64,000 bases of DNA from Reichenbachiella versicolor (GCF_003171675.1 NZ_QFZQ01000001.1:806001-870000); one strand, 5' to 3'. Shown: positions 55,594-64,000, counted from the first letter of the stretch. Made by a program: numbers and translations. The notes: generated from the letters alone by a model not told the origin.

Positions 55594-55803
55594 TTAAGAC
55601 TTTTTTTGTATTTGCTCTATTAGAATTTCTCTTAATATAGAAGCTCTTTTTGTGTTAATAACACATAAACCCGAGCTTACTTCTTCCATTTTCTTTTTGA
55701 TGCCTTTGCGTATTTTGCCTGTTGTAATACTAGTGCTAAGTGAATCGATTACGAATACAGTTGTGCTATAATGATTAATTTTATGACAGAATGGAGGTGT
55801 CAA
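55594..55803 (-). CDS. doubtful small open frame downstream of hemN
   Basis: 69 codons, starting MTPPFCHKINHY and ending in EILIEQIQKKS. The second half is basic and helix-like. I do not recognise a family and see no ribosome site. It is 26 bp from the hemN stop on the same strand. It may be a real small protein, the remnant of a larger one, or chance. The other parts of 55479-55829 hold nothing recognisable. Confidence 0.3.
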   Translation of the reverse strand: MTPPFCHKINHYSTTVFVIDSLSTSITTGKIRKGIKKKMEEVSSGLCVINTKRASILREILIEQIQKKS

Positions 55804-55829
55804 ATTATGTAGATTGATAATAGAAATAG

Positions 55830-57191
55830 CTAAATTATTTTACTGTACACTGGTTTTGTTTCTTTGATAGTATTTTTCCAAAGGTGAGGGTCAAAAGCCA
55901 TGCAAACGTTCCGAACAAATGGTACTCCAGCTTTGGTAATGCGAATATTATTCTTGGTGCATTCTATGATACCATCTTTATAGTATTGCTGTAGTCGATT
56001 GTTAGTTTCTTCGAAATAGTAATCACCGCTATCTATCCACAAGGTTTGCATATTACACATAAGTTCCGTTATGTGTTTTCTTGCAATTCTCTCTTTTTCC
56101 GATAGATAATGTCCTTTAATTACAGGGAGTTGGGTTTTATTAATCAGCTTATAATAATCCTCTACTTTTTTTGTGTTTTGAGAATAGCCGTGGAAAGTAT
56201 CACCAATAGCAGATACTCCAAGACCAATCGTAATTTTAGACTTCGAAGTGGTGTATCCCATGAAATTTCTGTTTAGCCTTTTCTCAGTCAAGGCTATATA
56301 TAATTGGTCTGATACTAATGCGAAGTGATCCATTCCAATTTCTTTAAAACCCATTTCAGCTAACATATTTTTAGAAAGTTCATAGAGAGACCTTTTATTA
56401 TCACCATCAGGTAGCATTTCTGGAGTAAACATTTTTTGCGCTGGATTAGCCCAAGGAACATGAGCATAGCTATACAAGGCTATTCTATCAGGTAGAAGTT
56501 TTTTCACAAGGTCAATTGTCATGCTTATACTTTCCAATGTTTGAAGAGGAAGTCCATAAATCAAATCGAAGTTAATAGACTTATAACCTATGTTTCGAGC
56601 TTCTTTTACTACTTTTTGTACTTGACTGAAAGATTGCTTTCGATTAATTATTTCTTGAACTTTTGGATCAAAATCCTGAATGCCAAGGCTCATTCGATTA
56701 AAACCAACATCGTAGAGAACTTGCATGTGTTCTTTGGTTGTGTTATTTGGATGACCTTCAAAAGCGAACTGCCTATTATCGGCTATATCTACATCGTTAA
56801 GTATAGTTTCAATAAGGTGCTTTAGATTATGCGGATGGAAAAAAGTAGGAGTGCCACCTCCTAAATGAAACTCGGAAACAAGAGGTTTTTCATCGAAGGT
56901 CATTAAGTACATCTTCCATTCTTTAAGAACTGCTTCGATGTACGGAACTTCCACATTGTGATTTACAGTGATTCGTTTGTTACATCCACAATAGGTGCAT
57001 AGACTTTCACAAAAGGGCAAATGAATATATATGCTTATTCCAGTTTTAGCATCCTCAGAGTTGTTTCTTATTTTTAGATGATTAATCCAAGTTTCTGGAT
57101 TTGTGAAGTCACCATTCCAATTAGGAACTGGAGGATAGCTAGTATACCTTGGACCTGCCACATTGTATTTTTTAATGAGATCTTTATTCAT
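55830..57191 (-). CDS. hemN: oxygen-independent coproporphyrinogen III oxidase
   Basis: Radical-SAM enzyme converting coproporphyrinogen III to protoporphyrinogen IX in heme synthesis without oxygen. I start it at MNKDLIKKYNVAGPRYTSYPP (57191), since the family begins with this sequence; a longer form begins at 57218. The 4Fe-4S motif is CESLCTYCGC (CxxxCxxC plus the extra Cys typical of true HemN), followed by EFHLGGGTPTFF. Length of about 453 residues is normal. Heme is needed for the nearby cbb3 oxidase, and a perfect FNR-type site lies about 83 bp upstream. Confidence 0.94.
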   Translation of the reverse strand: MNKDLIKKYNVAGPRYTSYPPVPNWNGDFTNPETWINHLKIRNNSEDAKTGISIYIHLPFCESLCTYCGCNKRITVNHNVEVPYIEAVLKEWKMYLMTFDEKPLVSEFHLGGGTPTFFHPHNLKHLIETILNDVDIADNRQFAFEGHPNNTTKEHMQVLYDVGFNRMSLGIQDFDPKVQEIINRKQSFSQVQKVVKEARNIGYKSINFDLIYGLPLQTLESISMTIDLVKKLLPDRIALYSYAHVPWANPAQKMFTPEMLPDGDNKRSLYELSKNMLAEMGFKEIGMDHFALVSDQLYIALTEKRLNRNFMGYTTSKSKITIGLGVSAIGDTFHGYSQNTKKVEDYYKLINKTQLPVIKGHYLSEKERIARKHITELMCNMQTLWIDSGDYYFEETNNRLQQYYKDGIIECTKNNIRITKAGVPFVRNVCMAFDPHLWKNTIKETKPVYSKII

Positions 57192-57260
57192 TGCTATTTG
57201 ATTGGATAAGAATAGCAAATGAATAAAAGGAGAAGGGGAAGCTTGGTGAGGTTAATTAGT

Positions 57261-57301
57261 AGAGTAGGTGATCTTGATCATGAATGAAAAACACCTACTC
57301 T
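57261..57301 (-). terminator. hairpin after the universal stress protein gene
   Basis: AGAGTAGGTG (57261-57270) pairs with CACCTACTCT (57292-57301). It lies 8 bp beyond the usp stop. No T-tract follows on the minus strand, so it may be a weak terminator or a processing hairpin. Confidence 0.5.
57269..57280. promoter_or_regulatory. FNR-type site upstream of hemN
   Basis: TGATCTTGATCA is an exact match to TGAT-N4-ATCA, the CRP/FNR-superfamily anaerobox core, centred about 83 bp upstream of the chosen hemN start. It overlaps one arm of a hairpin (57261-57301) that follows the usp gene. Confidence 0.65.
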
Positions 57302-57308
57302 TTGATAA

Positions 57309-58154
57309 TTAATTTAATGTTATTGTCAATACTGGAATTGGACTGTGGTTGATAGTGTCTTCAGCAATACTACCAAGTAAAAAATGAGCTAGTCCTTTTC
57401 GGCTGTGCGTAGAAATAGCGATAAGTTCAGCTCCTAGTTCCTTTCCAAAGGTAATAATGCCTTCCTCTGGCTTTAGACCTGGGGCAATGTGAGACTCATA
57501 ATTTTCTATACCAGCTTTCTTTGCAATTTTATTCATTCTATCATTGATATCGTCATGGTGGTATTCTTCTTTAGGAGTATTAACCCATAGCATATGAATA
57601 ACTGCACCTTGAACTTCTTGAATCTTTTTAGCAGCAGCCAATAGTTGATCATTATCACTAGAGATATCAATAGCAACTAATAGATTTTTAATTGGTTTGA
57701 ATACAATGTCAGAATGAAGAGTAACGACAGGGCATTTGACCTTTCGAACGATCTTTTCTGCGTTTGATCCTACTAACATCTCCTCTAGACCTGTGGCTCC
57801 TTTAGTACCCATTATGATCAGGTCGATTCCCATCTCATCTACAGCTTCTGTAATTCCTTGGTATGGACGGCCTACTACAAGTTTAGATACTATATTTTCA
57901 TCTTTATATTTAGGAGAAGACATGATCTCTTCTAGATCTCTTGAAGTCTTTTTAATCAAGGCTAATACATAAGCTTTCTCTTCTAAGTCCAGATTCCCCA
58001 TTTCTCCTTCCACATTGAAAGTGTTCGTAACAGGAAACTCTATAACATGAAGAAGGTGGATTCTTCCTTCATTTATTTTATTGATTTCTATTGCGTAGTC
58101 CAAACCTGCTATCGCATGTTCGCTAAAGTCAAATGGTACTAAAATGTTGTTCAT
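57309..58154 (-). CDS. tandem-domain universal stress protein
   Basis: About 281 residues from MNNILVPFDFSEHA (a longer form begins at 58175). Two UspA folds: residues about 1-140 with MGTKGATGLEEMLVGSNAEKIV (G-2x-G-9x-G-[ST] nucleotide motif), and about 150-281 ending with STHSRKGLAHFLLGSIAEDTIN. Such proteins bind ATP and help survival under stress, often under oxygen limitation. A perfect FNR-type site upstream supports induction at low oxygen along with the cbb3 oxidase. Confidence 0.93.
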   Translation of the reverse strand: MNNILVPFDFSEHAIAGLDYAIEINKINEGRIHLLHVIEFPVTNTFNVEGEMGNLDLEEKAYVLALIKKTSRDLEEIMSSPKYKDENIVSKLVVGRPYQGITEAVDEMGIDLIIMGTKGATGLEEMLVGSNAEKIVRKVKCPVVTLHSDIVFKPIKNLLVAIDISSDNDQLLAAAKKIQEVQGAVIHMLWVNTPKEEYHHDDINDRMNKIAKKAGIENYESHIAPGLKPEEGIITFGKELGAELIAISTHSRKGLAHFLLGSIAEDTINHSPIPVLTITLN

Positions 58155-58223
58155 CGGTCTATTTTTATTTGTCAACTAATATACTTTATTGGTAACAAAC
58201 GGCATGATGAGCGGACTGTTAAA

Positions 58224-58235
58224 TGATACATATCA
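58224..58235. promoter_or_regulatory. FNR-type site upstream of the tandem usp gene
   Basis: TGATACATATCA matches TGAT-N4-ATCA exactly, centred about 75 bp upstream of the chosen start (54 bp if the longer start is used). It overlaps the stop codon of the MCP-like gene upstream. Confidence 0.65.
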
Positions 58236-58766
58236 GTCCCCAGAGTACTTTTCATATTCTCTAATCAAAACATTAATTACATCGATGATTTCATTTGCTT
58301 CATCTAGAGCTTGTTCCGAAGTCCAACTATCAATGTCAGTTTTAAAGTATATCCATTGCATTTTTATATTTTCAATTTGAGATAGGGTGTAATCTGAGTT
58401 AATGGAGGCTTCAGAAATTATATCTATATTTTTATCAAAACCCTCTGTAGTTTTTTCTTGAAGCTCTTTGTTGTTAAGGATTTTAGCATTTACGATGCGC
58501 ATGAGTAGCATACGAAGACTTCCTGTTTTATTAATGAGTTTCGATAGGATAGCAATTTCGTTAATGAGTTCATTAATTTCTTCCAGTTTATCCTTGGATT
58601 GAGTGCTCATTTCTTGTATTTCCCGCGCCAAAACTTTGAAAGCCGCTCCTTCACTATTTGTTAGTTTACTTGCGCGAATAGAAGCATTAATTGCCACCAT
58701 ATTGGATCTAGAAGAAAAACTATCCATGCTTCGAATGACACGGTTCAAGTTGCGTTTTATAGTCAT
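58233..58766 (-). CDS. soluble, degenerate MCP-like / PilJ-like signalling protein
   Basis: 177 residues without membrane segments. Residues about 18-65 (SNMVAINASIRASKL, GAAFKVLAREIQEMSTQSKDKLEEI) correspond to the tip of a chemoreceptor signalling domain ([24 protein letters not shown]), but with several substitutions. The second part (TGSLRMLLMRIVNAKIL) resembles PilJ/NarX-type helical sensor segments. It could sequester or modulate receptor arrays or signal by itself. It is next to a STAS-like gene and near a full MCP. Confidence 0.65.
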   Translation of the reverse strand: MTIKRNLNRVIRSMDSFSSRSNMVAINASIRASKLTNSEGAAFKVLAREIQEMSTQSKDKLEEINELINEIAILSKLINKTGSLRMLLMRIVNAKILNNKELQEKTTEGFDKNIDIISEASINSDYTLSQIENIKMQWIYFKTDIDSWTSEQALDEANEIIDVINVLIREYEKYSGD

Positions 58767-58928
58767 AGAAATCTATTTCTAAGATTAAATAATTAAGACT
58801 ATGGGTGCTGGACTTGCTGCTCTTCTAAATATCGGGAAAGTTTTTTCTTGGGCTATATGAGATTATACAAATTGAATTAAAATGAGTAAAACGCATGTAA
58901 CTGTATGCAGATTGGCATGGTTAGCAAA

Positions 58929-59285
58929 TTAACTGGTGAGGTATTCTAGAGCATCTTCTTCATTTTCAAAAGGCTTCAAACCATCATTATATAAATTTTT
59001 GTTTAGGTTCTCTAGAATAATTCGTTTGCTTCCATCTGCTCCTATGATTGCTCCTTTTTTTGATAAATGTTGAGTTCTGAGTGCAAGTTTAAATGCTTGA
59101 TCCATTACTCGCTTGGTAGCAAACACTCCACTGATAATGGTGAGATTTAAATTAGGTTCTTGATTTTTCATTAGTAGCTCTTCGGCTTTTATCAATGTTT
59201 CAATGATCTCATCTTCAATCATTCCACGGTAATCAAGAACTAAAATACTTTGGTTTTTATATTGGATAACGGATAATCCAGGCAT
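58929..59285 (-). CDS. small STAS-like (SpoIIAA-like) protein
   Basis: 118 residues with an alpha/beta alternation typical of STAS/SpoIIAA-like folds (SVIQYKNQSILVLDYRGM, LNLTIISGV, KKGAIIGADGSKRIILENLNKNL, FENEEDALEYLTS). No membrane segment. It is not closely similar to the two STAS-like domains at 53-55 kb, but belongs to the same general type. The partner and function are unknown. It lies between the MCP-like gene and ccoS on the same strand. Confidence 0.65.
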   Translation of the reverse strand: MPGLSVIQYKNQSILVLDYRGMIEDEIIETLIKAEELLMKNQEPNLNLTIISGVFATKRVMDQAFKLALRTQHLSKKGAIIGADGSKRIILENLNKNLYNDGLKPFENEEDALEYLTS

Positions 59286-59381
59286 AAAATACTACTAGCT
59301 TAAGTTGGATGGTTTTATTAAAAGTTAGTTTAAACACAGCTAAATAACTATGCCTTATGACATTGAATTGAATTTCATACG

Positions 59382-59534
59382 TTACTTCTTCTTCTGATTA
59401 TTATCAAATAATATCCGAACGGCAGGGGACTCTGTATCATCATATTGACCAGACTTGACAGACCATACGAACAGATAAAGAAAAACTATAGCCACAACTA
59501 GGCTGACAACAATTAACCCGATTATTATTTCCAT
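59382..59534 (-). CDS. ccoS: cbb3 oxidase maturation protein CcoS
   Basis: 50 residues read directly from the sequence: MEIIIGLIVVSLVVAIVFLY, then the CcoS hallmark FVWSVKSGQYDD, and a basic tail. One membrane helix. CcoS is needed for cofactor (heme b and copper) insertion into cbb3 oxidase. Its start overlaps the ccoI 3' end by 10 bp, so it is translationally coupled to it. Confidence 0.92.
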   Translation of the reverse strand: MEIIIGLIVVSLVVAIVFLYLFVWSVKSGQYDDTESPAVRILFDNNQKKK

Positions 59535-61912
59535 GTTCTAAAAATTCGATTTCCTAAAGTTCTAGTAGCTAATGTTGAGAAGATAACGACAGAAATGCTA
59601 CTTACAGGCATGAGTATCGCTGCAAATACGGGAGTGATATAACCTGCTACCGCCAAGCTTAATCCTACAAGGTTGTAGGCGAATGAAAGAATAAAACCAG
59701 CAATTATGATTGACTTCGCGGTCTTGACAAGGCTGAAAACTTGATGCAACTGACTTACCTTATTTCCCAAAATGATAATATCACTAGCTGGAGTAAAAGA
59801 TGAAATGTTCTCTGCGACTGAGACTCCGATATTACTTGCTTGTAGTGCTCCCGAATCATTTAAGCCATCGCCCAACATCATGACTTTTTCATTTCTAGAA
59901 ATATGCTCCACGTATTCTAGTTTGCTTTTAGGTGATTGTTCAAAAAGGAATTCTGTGTTTTCTGGAAATATTGTCTTTAAGTTGAGTTCCTCAAGACTAT
60001 TGTCCCCAGATAGAATAGTGAATTTGTATTCATTTAAATGTTGAATACACTGAGCAAGGCTTTTTCTGTATTGGTTTTTTATAACAAAATACCCCTTGTA
60101 CTCTTGGTTGATCGATACAAAAGCCTGTGCTCCTGATATAGTTTCATTCTCTATTCCTAAAAAAGAGGCATTTCCCAATCTGACTACGGATCCGCTGATA
60201 GATGCTTGTATGCCTTTTCCTTTAACCTCTATAAATTCATCAATTTTAAATGTTTCCACGTCAGAAAGGTGCGCTGAAATTTGCTGACTTATTGGATGAG
60301 TTGAGTTTTTTACCAGGCTCTTTATCATTCCAAGTTCCTTATTACTTAGGCTTTCTCCCTCGAAAGAAATAAGATTATCTCTTCCTGTTGTTAATGTTCC
60401 AGTTTTATCAAAAACTAAGTGCTGTATTTTCCAAAATCTCTCGAGGATGGAAGTGTTTTTGAGGTAAACTCCTTTGCTACCTAGGAAATTAAGCACTGTA
60501 CCTAGGGTGAAAGGAGTAGCTAAGGCCAAAGCACAGGGACATGCAATAATCAGTACAGAAGATACCACAAACAGCAACTTTGAAGAATCTATTACTGCCC
60601 AATAAGCCCCAGAAACAAAAGCAATTAATAAAACAATAGGAGTGAAGTACTGACTTACCTTGTCTATGATTGAGGCTTCTTCTTGATCTTGAGTTTTATC
60701 AAATACAGGATTATTCCATAGATCAGTTAAGTAGCCCTGAGATACTTTTTTAATCGCCCGTATTTTGATCGAAGGCCCTTTAACTCTACCTCCTGCATAA
60801 AGTGTAGTTTTTCTCTCTACTTCAAGTGGTTGTGACTCTCCAGTGACAAAACTGTAATCTATATATGAGTTTGTTGATAATAGAATACTATCACAAGGTA
60901 TGATTTCTTCATTTCTAATTTCTAATACATCGTCTATCTGTATATCACTAACCAGTATGCTTTTTAACTTTTGCTCTATTACTTTATTGACAGCAAGAGG
61001 GAAATAAGATTTAAAGTTCCTGTCAAAAGACAAACCTTCATAAGTCTTACTTTGAAACCATCTGCCTATCAAAAGAAAGAATATCAATCCCGCCAACGAA
61101 TCCAAATAGCCTGGGCCAGAATTTGAAATTATATCGAATATACTTCTGAAAAAAAGAGTAGCTATTCCAATAGTGATGGGTAAATCTATATTCAGTATTT
61201 TTTTCCTAAGCGCACCAATGGCCGAAGTGTAAAATTCTTGCGCACAGTAAAATATTAATGGTAGTGAAAAAGCCAGATTAATGTAGGCAAAGTAATCTTT
61301 GTATACACTGTCTGATTCTAACCCCAAATACTCTGGAAATGAGAGAAGCATGATGTTTCCAAAAATGAATCCCGATACTCCTAATTTCACAAAAGTCTCT
61401 TTTGAATTGTTTTTGACCTTTTCAGAATTTCCTTCAAGAGAAATATTCGGTTCATAGCCCAATTGACAAAGAAGGTCTACGGTTTTTCTGATTGTAGTTT
61501 TTTGTGGGTTGAGATCTACAGTTAATCGTTTTTTACTGAAGTTAATTTGAGATCGAATGATACCATCATCGAATCTATGTATATTTTCTAGAAGCCAAAT
61601 GCAGGAACTACAGTGAATAGAAGGTATATGAAAGGTGATTTTTTGAAACTCTTCAGAATTAAAATCCAACAGAAGTTGAGTGATTTCTTCATTGTCTAGG
61701 AAAGCATATTTCTCTTTAAAAAAATGTTTGAGTTGATTGCCAGGAGTATTTTCAAGGTCATAATAGTCACATAGATCATTTTGATCCAGAAGCTCAAATA
61801 CAGTTTTACATCCATAACAGCAAAATTGCTTGTCATCTTTCCATATTTCTGCTCCTTCTGTAGGCTCACCACAGTGATAGCAAACCGACTCTACTTCAGT
61901 TACATTTTCCAA
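59525..61912 (-). CDS. ccoI: copper-translocating P-type ATPase for cbb3 oxidase (CcoI/FixI)
   Basis: 795-residue P1B-type ATPase that supplies copper for cbb3 assembly. A Cys-rich N-terminus (CYHCG, CCYGCKTVF) is followed by an HMA-type segment with CSSC (about 110-115), eight membrane helices with the CPC motif (ACPCALALATPF), the phosphorylation site DKTGTLTTG, and GDGLNDSGAL near the hinge. The extra Cys-rich N-terminal zinc-finger-like part is typical of FixI/CcoI. The gene lies 14 bp after a usp gene, which probably shares its FNR-regulated promoter. Confidence 0.95.
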   Translation of the reverse strand: MENVTEVESVCYHCGEPTEGAEIWKDDKQFCCYGCKTVFELLDQNDLCDYYDLENTPGNQLKHFFKEKYAFLDNEEITQLLLDFNSEEFQKITFHIPSIHCSSCIWLLENIHRFDDGIIRSQINFSKKRLTVDLNPQKTTIRKTVDLLCQLGYEPNISLEGNSEKVKNNSKETFVKLGVSGFIFGNIMLLSFPEYLGLESDSVYKDYFAYINLAFSLPLIFYCAQEFYTSAIGALRKKILNIDLPITIGIATLFFRSIFDIISNSGPGYLDSLAGLIFFLLIGRWFQSKTYEGLSFDRNFKSYFPLAVNKVIEQKLKSILVSDIQIDDVLEIRNEEIIPCDSILLSTNSYIDYSFVTGESQPLEVERKTTLYAGGRVKGPSIKIRAIKKVSQGYLTDLWNNPVFDKTQDQEEASIIDKVSQYFTPIVLLIAFVSGAYWAVIDSSKLLFVVSSVLIIACPCALALATPFTLGTVLNFLGSKGVYLKNTSILERFWKIQHLVFDKTGTLTTGRDNLISFEGESLSNKELGMIKSLVKNSTHPISQQISAHLSDVETFKIDEFIEVKGKGIQASISGSVVRLGNASFLGIENETISGAQAFVSINQEYKGYFVIKNQYRKSLAQCIQHLNEYKFTILSGDNSLEELNLKTIFPENTEFLFEQSPKSKLEYVEHISRNEKVMMLGDGLNDSGALQASNIGVSVAENISSFTPASDIIILGNKVSQLHQVFSLVKTAKSIIIAGFILSFAYNLVGLSLAVAGYITPVFAAILMPVSSISVVIFSTLATRTLGNRIFRTWK

Positions 61913-61926
61913 CCTTTCTTTGATGA

Positions 61927-62565
61927 TTAAGTGGACTTATTGAAATTAACTATCCTATCTGCAATGCTTGAAAGCTTGCCTGTGAACTGTTTTTCATGGT
62001 CAGGAGATGGATACACCAAATAGGTCTGATCTGGTAGTTTGGATAGTTTGTCCAAATTGCGATCCAGATTACCTACAAAAGCGGTGTTCTCCATAGATAA
62101 TATATCATATTCTTGGTGATCCGTTTTGAAAGTATACCCTTGATCCACCACTAGCACTGGGATAGCAGTTTTCTTGATGATTTCTTCGAACCCCTTTCGT
62201 GAGTCAATGGGTTGTCTAGCATCCGTTCCCATGATGATAAGGTCTATGTCATTGTCGGAGACATATCTCGATACAGAATCTGGTGTGAAGCCAAGTTCTA
62301 AGGTGAATAGATAATTGTGTGCTTTCCTAAAGTCTACTTCCTCCTTGAATTTTTCAAATGTTCTCATCTTTCTAGAGATAATAGATTCTCTAATCTCACG
62401 AGGAGTCACGGCACTTTTTTCGTCATCAGAAGCGATGAGTCTATATGTATGTAATAGAATCACGTTACATTTTAGTAGCGATGACCATTCGAATGCCAGT
62501 TGCGTTGCTGCCTTCGATTCTATTGAGAAATCAATAGGCACTAAAATGTTGGATACCGTATTCAT
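61927..62565 (-). CDS. universal stress protein (UspA-like)
   Basis: About 212 residues from MNTVSNILVPIDFS; a longer form starts at 62592. One clear UspA domain (about 1-145) with MGTDARQPIDSRKGFEEII in place of the usual Gly-rich nucleotide loop, which is degenerate, and a C-terminal second half (about 150-212) that looks like a shortened second domain. It is the first gene of the usp-ccoI-ccoS run and has a perfect FNR-type site upstream. Confidence 0.85.
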   Translation of the reverse strand: MNTVSNILVPIDFSIESKAATQLAFEWSSLLKCNVILLHTYRLIASDDEKSAVTPREIRESIISRKMRTFEKFKEEVDFRKAHNYLFTLELGFTPDSVSRYVSDNDIDLIIMGTDARQPIDSRKGFEEIIKKTAIPVLVVDQGYTFKTDHQEYDILSMENTAFVGNLDRNLDKLSKLPDQTYLVYPSPDHEKQFTGKLSSIADRIVNFNKST

Positions 62566-62649
62566 TGTATTGTTAGAATGGGTTTTTAACATAGTTCAAA
62601 ATTAGGTGTGGTATGTGCGCTTTATAAGGATATCAGTCAAGGCAGAATA

Positions 62650-62661
62650 TGATGTAAATCA
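62650..62661. promoter_or_regulatory. FNR-type site upstream of usp-ccoI-ccoS
   Basis: TGATGTAAATCA fits TGAT-N4-ATCA exactly, centred about 90 bp upstream of the chosen usp start (63 bp for the longer start). It lies between the usp operon (leftward) and a sensor kinase gene (rightward), so it might also affect that one. Confidence 0.65.
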
Positions 62662-62712
62662 GTTTTTCAAATTTTCCATTTCGTAGATTTGTCTTATTAA
62701 AATTTTGACGAC

Positions 62713-63966
62713 TTGGAATCAACACAACTAGATCATTACAAAGAGATATTTTTAACCTGCGTGGAAGGGATCATGGTCTTCCAAAGAGGAAAAGTAATAC
62801 TCGCAAATCCTCAATGCACGAGTCTATTCGGTTATTCTCATGAAGAATTAATAGGTATGAGTGTTGAAAATTTCATACCACAATCTGGGCGAATAGCTCA
62901 TGAAAAACAACGGTCTGAATACATGAAAGCACCTGATACTCGTCAGATGGGCGTGGGCAGAGACCTGATGGCTGTCAGAAAAGATGGTTCTACTTTTCCT
63001 GTAGAAGTCAGTCTAAACCCTGCTATGATGGATGGAGAACAAACCATTATTACCCATATCATAGACATATCAAAGAGGAAACAAGCCGAGGATAATCTAA
63101 AAAAAAGTGAGGAACAGTTATTAAGGTACGCTGCTGAACTAGAAAAGAGAGTCCATGAAAGAACAGAGGAGCTAGCTACTACAGTCGAACGTCTGAAAGA
63201 GGCTAATGAAAGTATGAAAAAAGAGGTCTCGGAAAGAATCAAAGCCGAGAATGAAGCGCAAATAGCCCTTTCCAAAGAAAAAGAACTGAATGAATTGAAA
63301 ACCCGATTCGTGTCTATGGCTTCACATGAGTTTAGGACTCCTTTAAGTACAATTCTGTCTTCGGCATCATTGATATCCAAATACAATGCTCCAGATACAG
63401 AGCCTAAGCGAATGAAGCATATCAATAGAATCAAAGGTAACGTCAGTGAACTTACAAATATTCTGAATGACTTCCTGTCTCTGGATAAGTTAGACGACGG
63501 TAAGATGTCCGTCACCCTAGCCGAGTTCGATGTCTGTCATATGCTTGAAGAGGTGGTCTCAGAGTTGCAAATTGTAACTAAGCCAAATCAGGAAATTATC
63601 TTAAAAGCTGATATCCAAAACTGTATTATCAATAGTGATATTCAGATACTCAAGCAGGTGTTGACTAATCTAGTATCCAATGCCATCAAGTATTCTCCTG
63701 AAGGGTCAGATATCAAGTTGGAGGGAAATACAGTGAAGAATACCATTATTATCAAGGTAATAGATCAAGGTATAGGTATCCCAGAAGGAGACCAAAAGCA
63801 TTTATTCCAAAAGTTTTTTAGAGCACACAATGCCAGTCATATTCAAGGAACTGGGCTTGGGCTCAATATAGTATCAAAATATTTAGAGTTGATCGGAGGC
63901 GAAATCAGCTTCGAAAGTGTAGAAGGAAAAGGGTCAACCTTTATCGTAAAATTAAACTCAATATAA
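62713..63966 (+). CDS. PAS-domain hybrid-free sensor histidine kinase
   Basis: 417-residue soluble histidine kinase. The start is TTG at 62713: an in-frame TAA lies just upstream (62698-62700) and there is no ATG in between. PAS domain about 8-115 (FQRGKVILANPQCTSLFGYSHEELIG) of the FixL-like type, with no obvious heme-binding His of its own, then a coiled coil (about 118-195), the H-box MASHEFRTPLSTIL with His205, and HATPase_c (QVLTNLVSNAIKYSPEG, DQGIGIP, GTGLGLNIVSKYLE). The next gene is a response regulator starting 1 bp after the stop; the pair is a two-component system. Confidence 0.93.
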   Translation: MESTQLDHYKEIFLTCVEGIMVFQRGKVILANPQCTSLFGYSHEELIGMSVENFIPQSGRIAHEKQRSEYMKAPDTRQMGVGRDLMAVRKDGSTFPVEVSLNPAMMDGEQTIITHIIDISKRKQAEDNLKKSEEQLLRYAAELEKRVHERTEELATTVERLKEANESMKKEVSERIKAENEAQIALSKEKELNELKTRFVSMASHEFRTPLSTILSSASLISKYNAPDTEPKRMKHINRIKGNVSELTNILNDFLSLDKLDDGKMSVTLAEFDVCHMLEEVVSELQIVTKPNQEIILKADIQNCIINSDIQILKQVLTNLVSNAIKYSPEGSDIKLEGNTVKNTIIIKVIDQGIGIPEGDQKHLFQKFFRAHNASHIQGTGLGLNIVSKYLELIGGEISFESVEGKGSTFIVKLNSI

Positions 63967-63967
63967 A

Positions 63968-64000
63968 ATGGCTAGAATATTGTTAATCGAGGATAACGAC
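63968..64000 (+). CDS. response regulator (partial, cut by window end)
   Basis: Only eleven codons are in the window, reading MARILLIEDND, the classic beginning of a receiver domain with its acidic pair. It follows the sensor kinase by 1 bp. Output domain is unknown. Confidence 0.85.
   Translation, partial: MARILLIEDND

Noticed and set aside
62943-63515. 190-codon frame antisense to the PAS sensor kinase
   Set aside because: Long but entirely inside the kinase gene, Ser/Leu-rich as expected for an antisense frame, with no family resemblance.

Overview
The window looks like chromosomal DNA from a marine Bacteroidota bacterium, most likely of the Cytophagia/Cytophagales type. Reasons: AT-rich DNA, starts without strong Shine-Dalgarno sequences, a fused ccoN-ccoO oxidase gene with ccoG, fixH-like and ccoS genes, BadF-type sugar kinase next to murQ, FISUMP and Rhs-like N-terminal proteins, TPR histidine kinases, MG2-type surface proteins, and many secreted glycoside hydrolases and sulfatases. 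I saw no tRNA, rRNA, IS element, integrase or CRISPR array.

Layout. 0.2-5 kb: a GH3 lipoprotein beta-glucosidase converging on an ammonium transporter fused to a SpoIIE/PP2C-like domain that has lost two metal-binding Asp residues. 5.3-9.3 kb: a small cytochrome b5-like protein, then peptidoglycan salvage (BadF-type kinase, MurQ, an unknown protein), facing a phage-like amidase/holin pair. 9.7-13.3 kb: a giant PPi-PEPCK-like protein, followed by a 21-bp minisatellite. 13.6-20.1 kb: an odd sulfatase with a degenerate active site, a metallo-beta-lactamase fold hydrolase, a UDG-family protein, a bifunctional nuclease and EtfAB. 20.5-31 kb: sulfatase, MG2 surface protein, SDR, DUF1330, PIG-L deacetylase, a 30-residue membrane peptide and a sodium:solute symporter, ended by a 41-bp palindromic tandem array. 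31.3-35.7 kb: AlkC-like protein, FISUMP protein, Rhs-like N-terminal protein, cytochrome c lipoprotein. 36.2-41 kb: GH3, DUF1080 and DUF5060 secreted hydrolases in one operon.

41-64 kb is a respiration and signalling region. It holds the cbb3 oxidase operon (ccoNO-Q-P-G-H and a SafE-like protein), hemN, two universal stress proteins, and ccoI-ccoS. FNR-type dyads (TGAT-N4-ATCA) sit about 75-90 bp upstream of hemN, both usp genes (one leading into ccoIS) and, with one mismatch, ccoNO; this suggests one oxygen-responsive regulon. Interleaved are an MCP, a degenerate soluble MCP-like protein, and three small STAS-like domains. One of these is fused to a PrnB-family heme domain (53401-54930) whose proximal His appears conserved. 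This fusion, located between the oxidase, chemoreceptor and heme-synthesis genes, is my best candidate for an undescribed system: a soluble heme-based sensor.

Several starts were moved downstream to remove overlaps or to expose clean signal peptides. Three small genes (ccoQ, ccoS and the 30-residue peptide) were found by reading the sequence directly.
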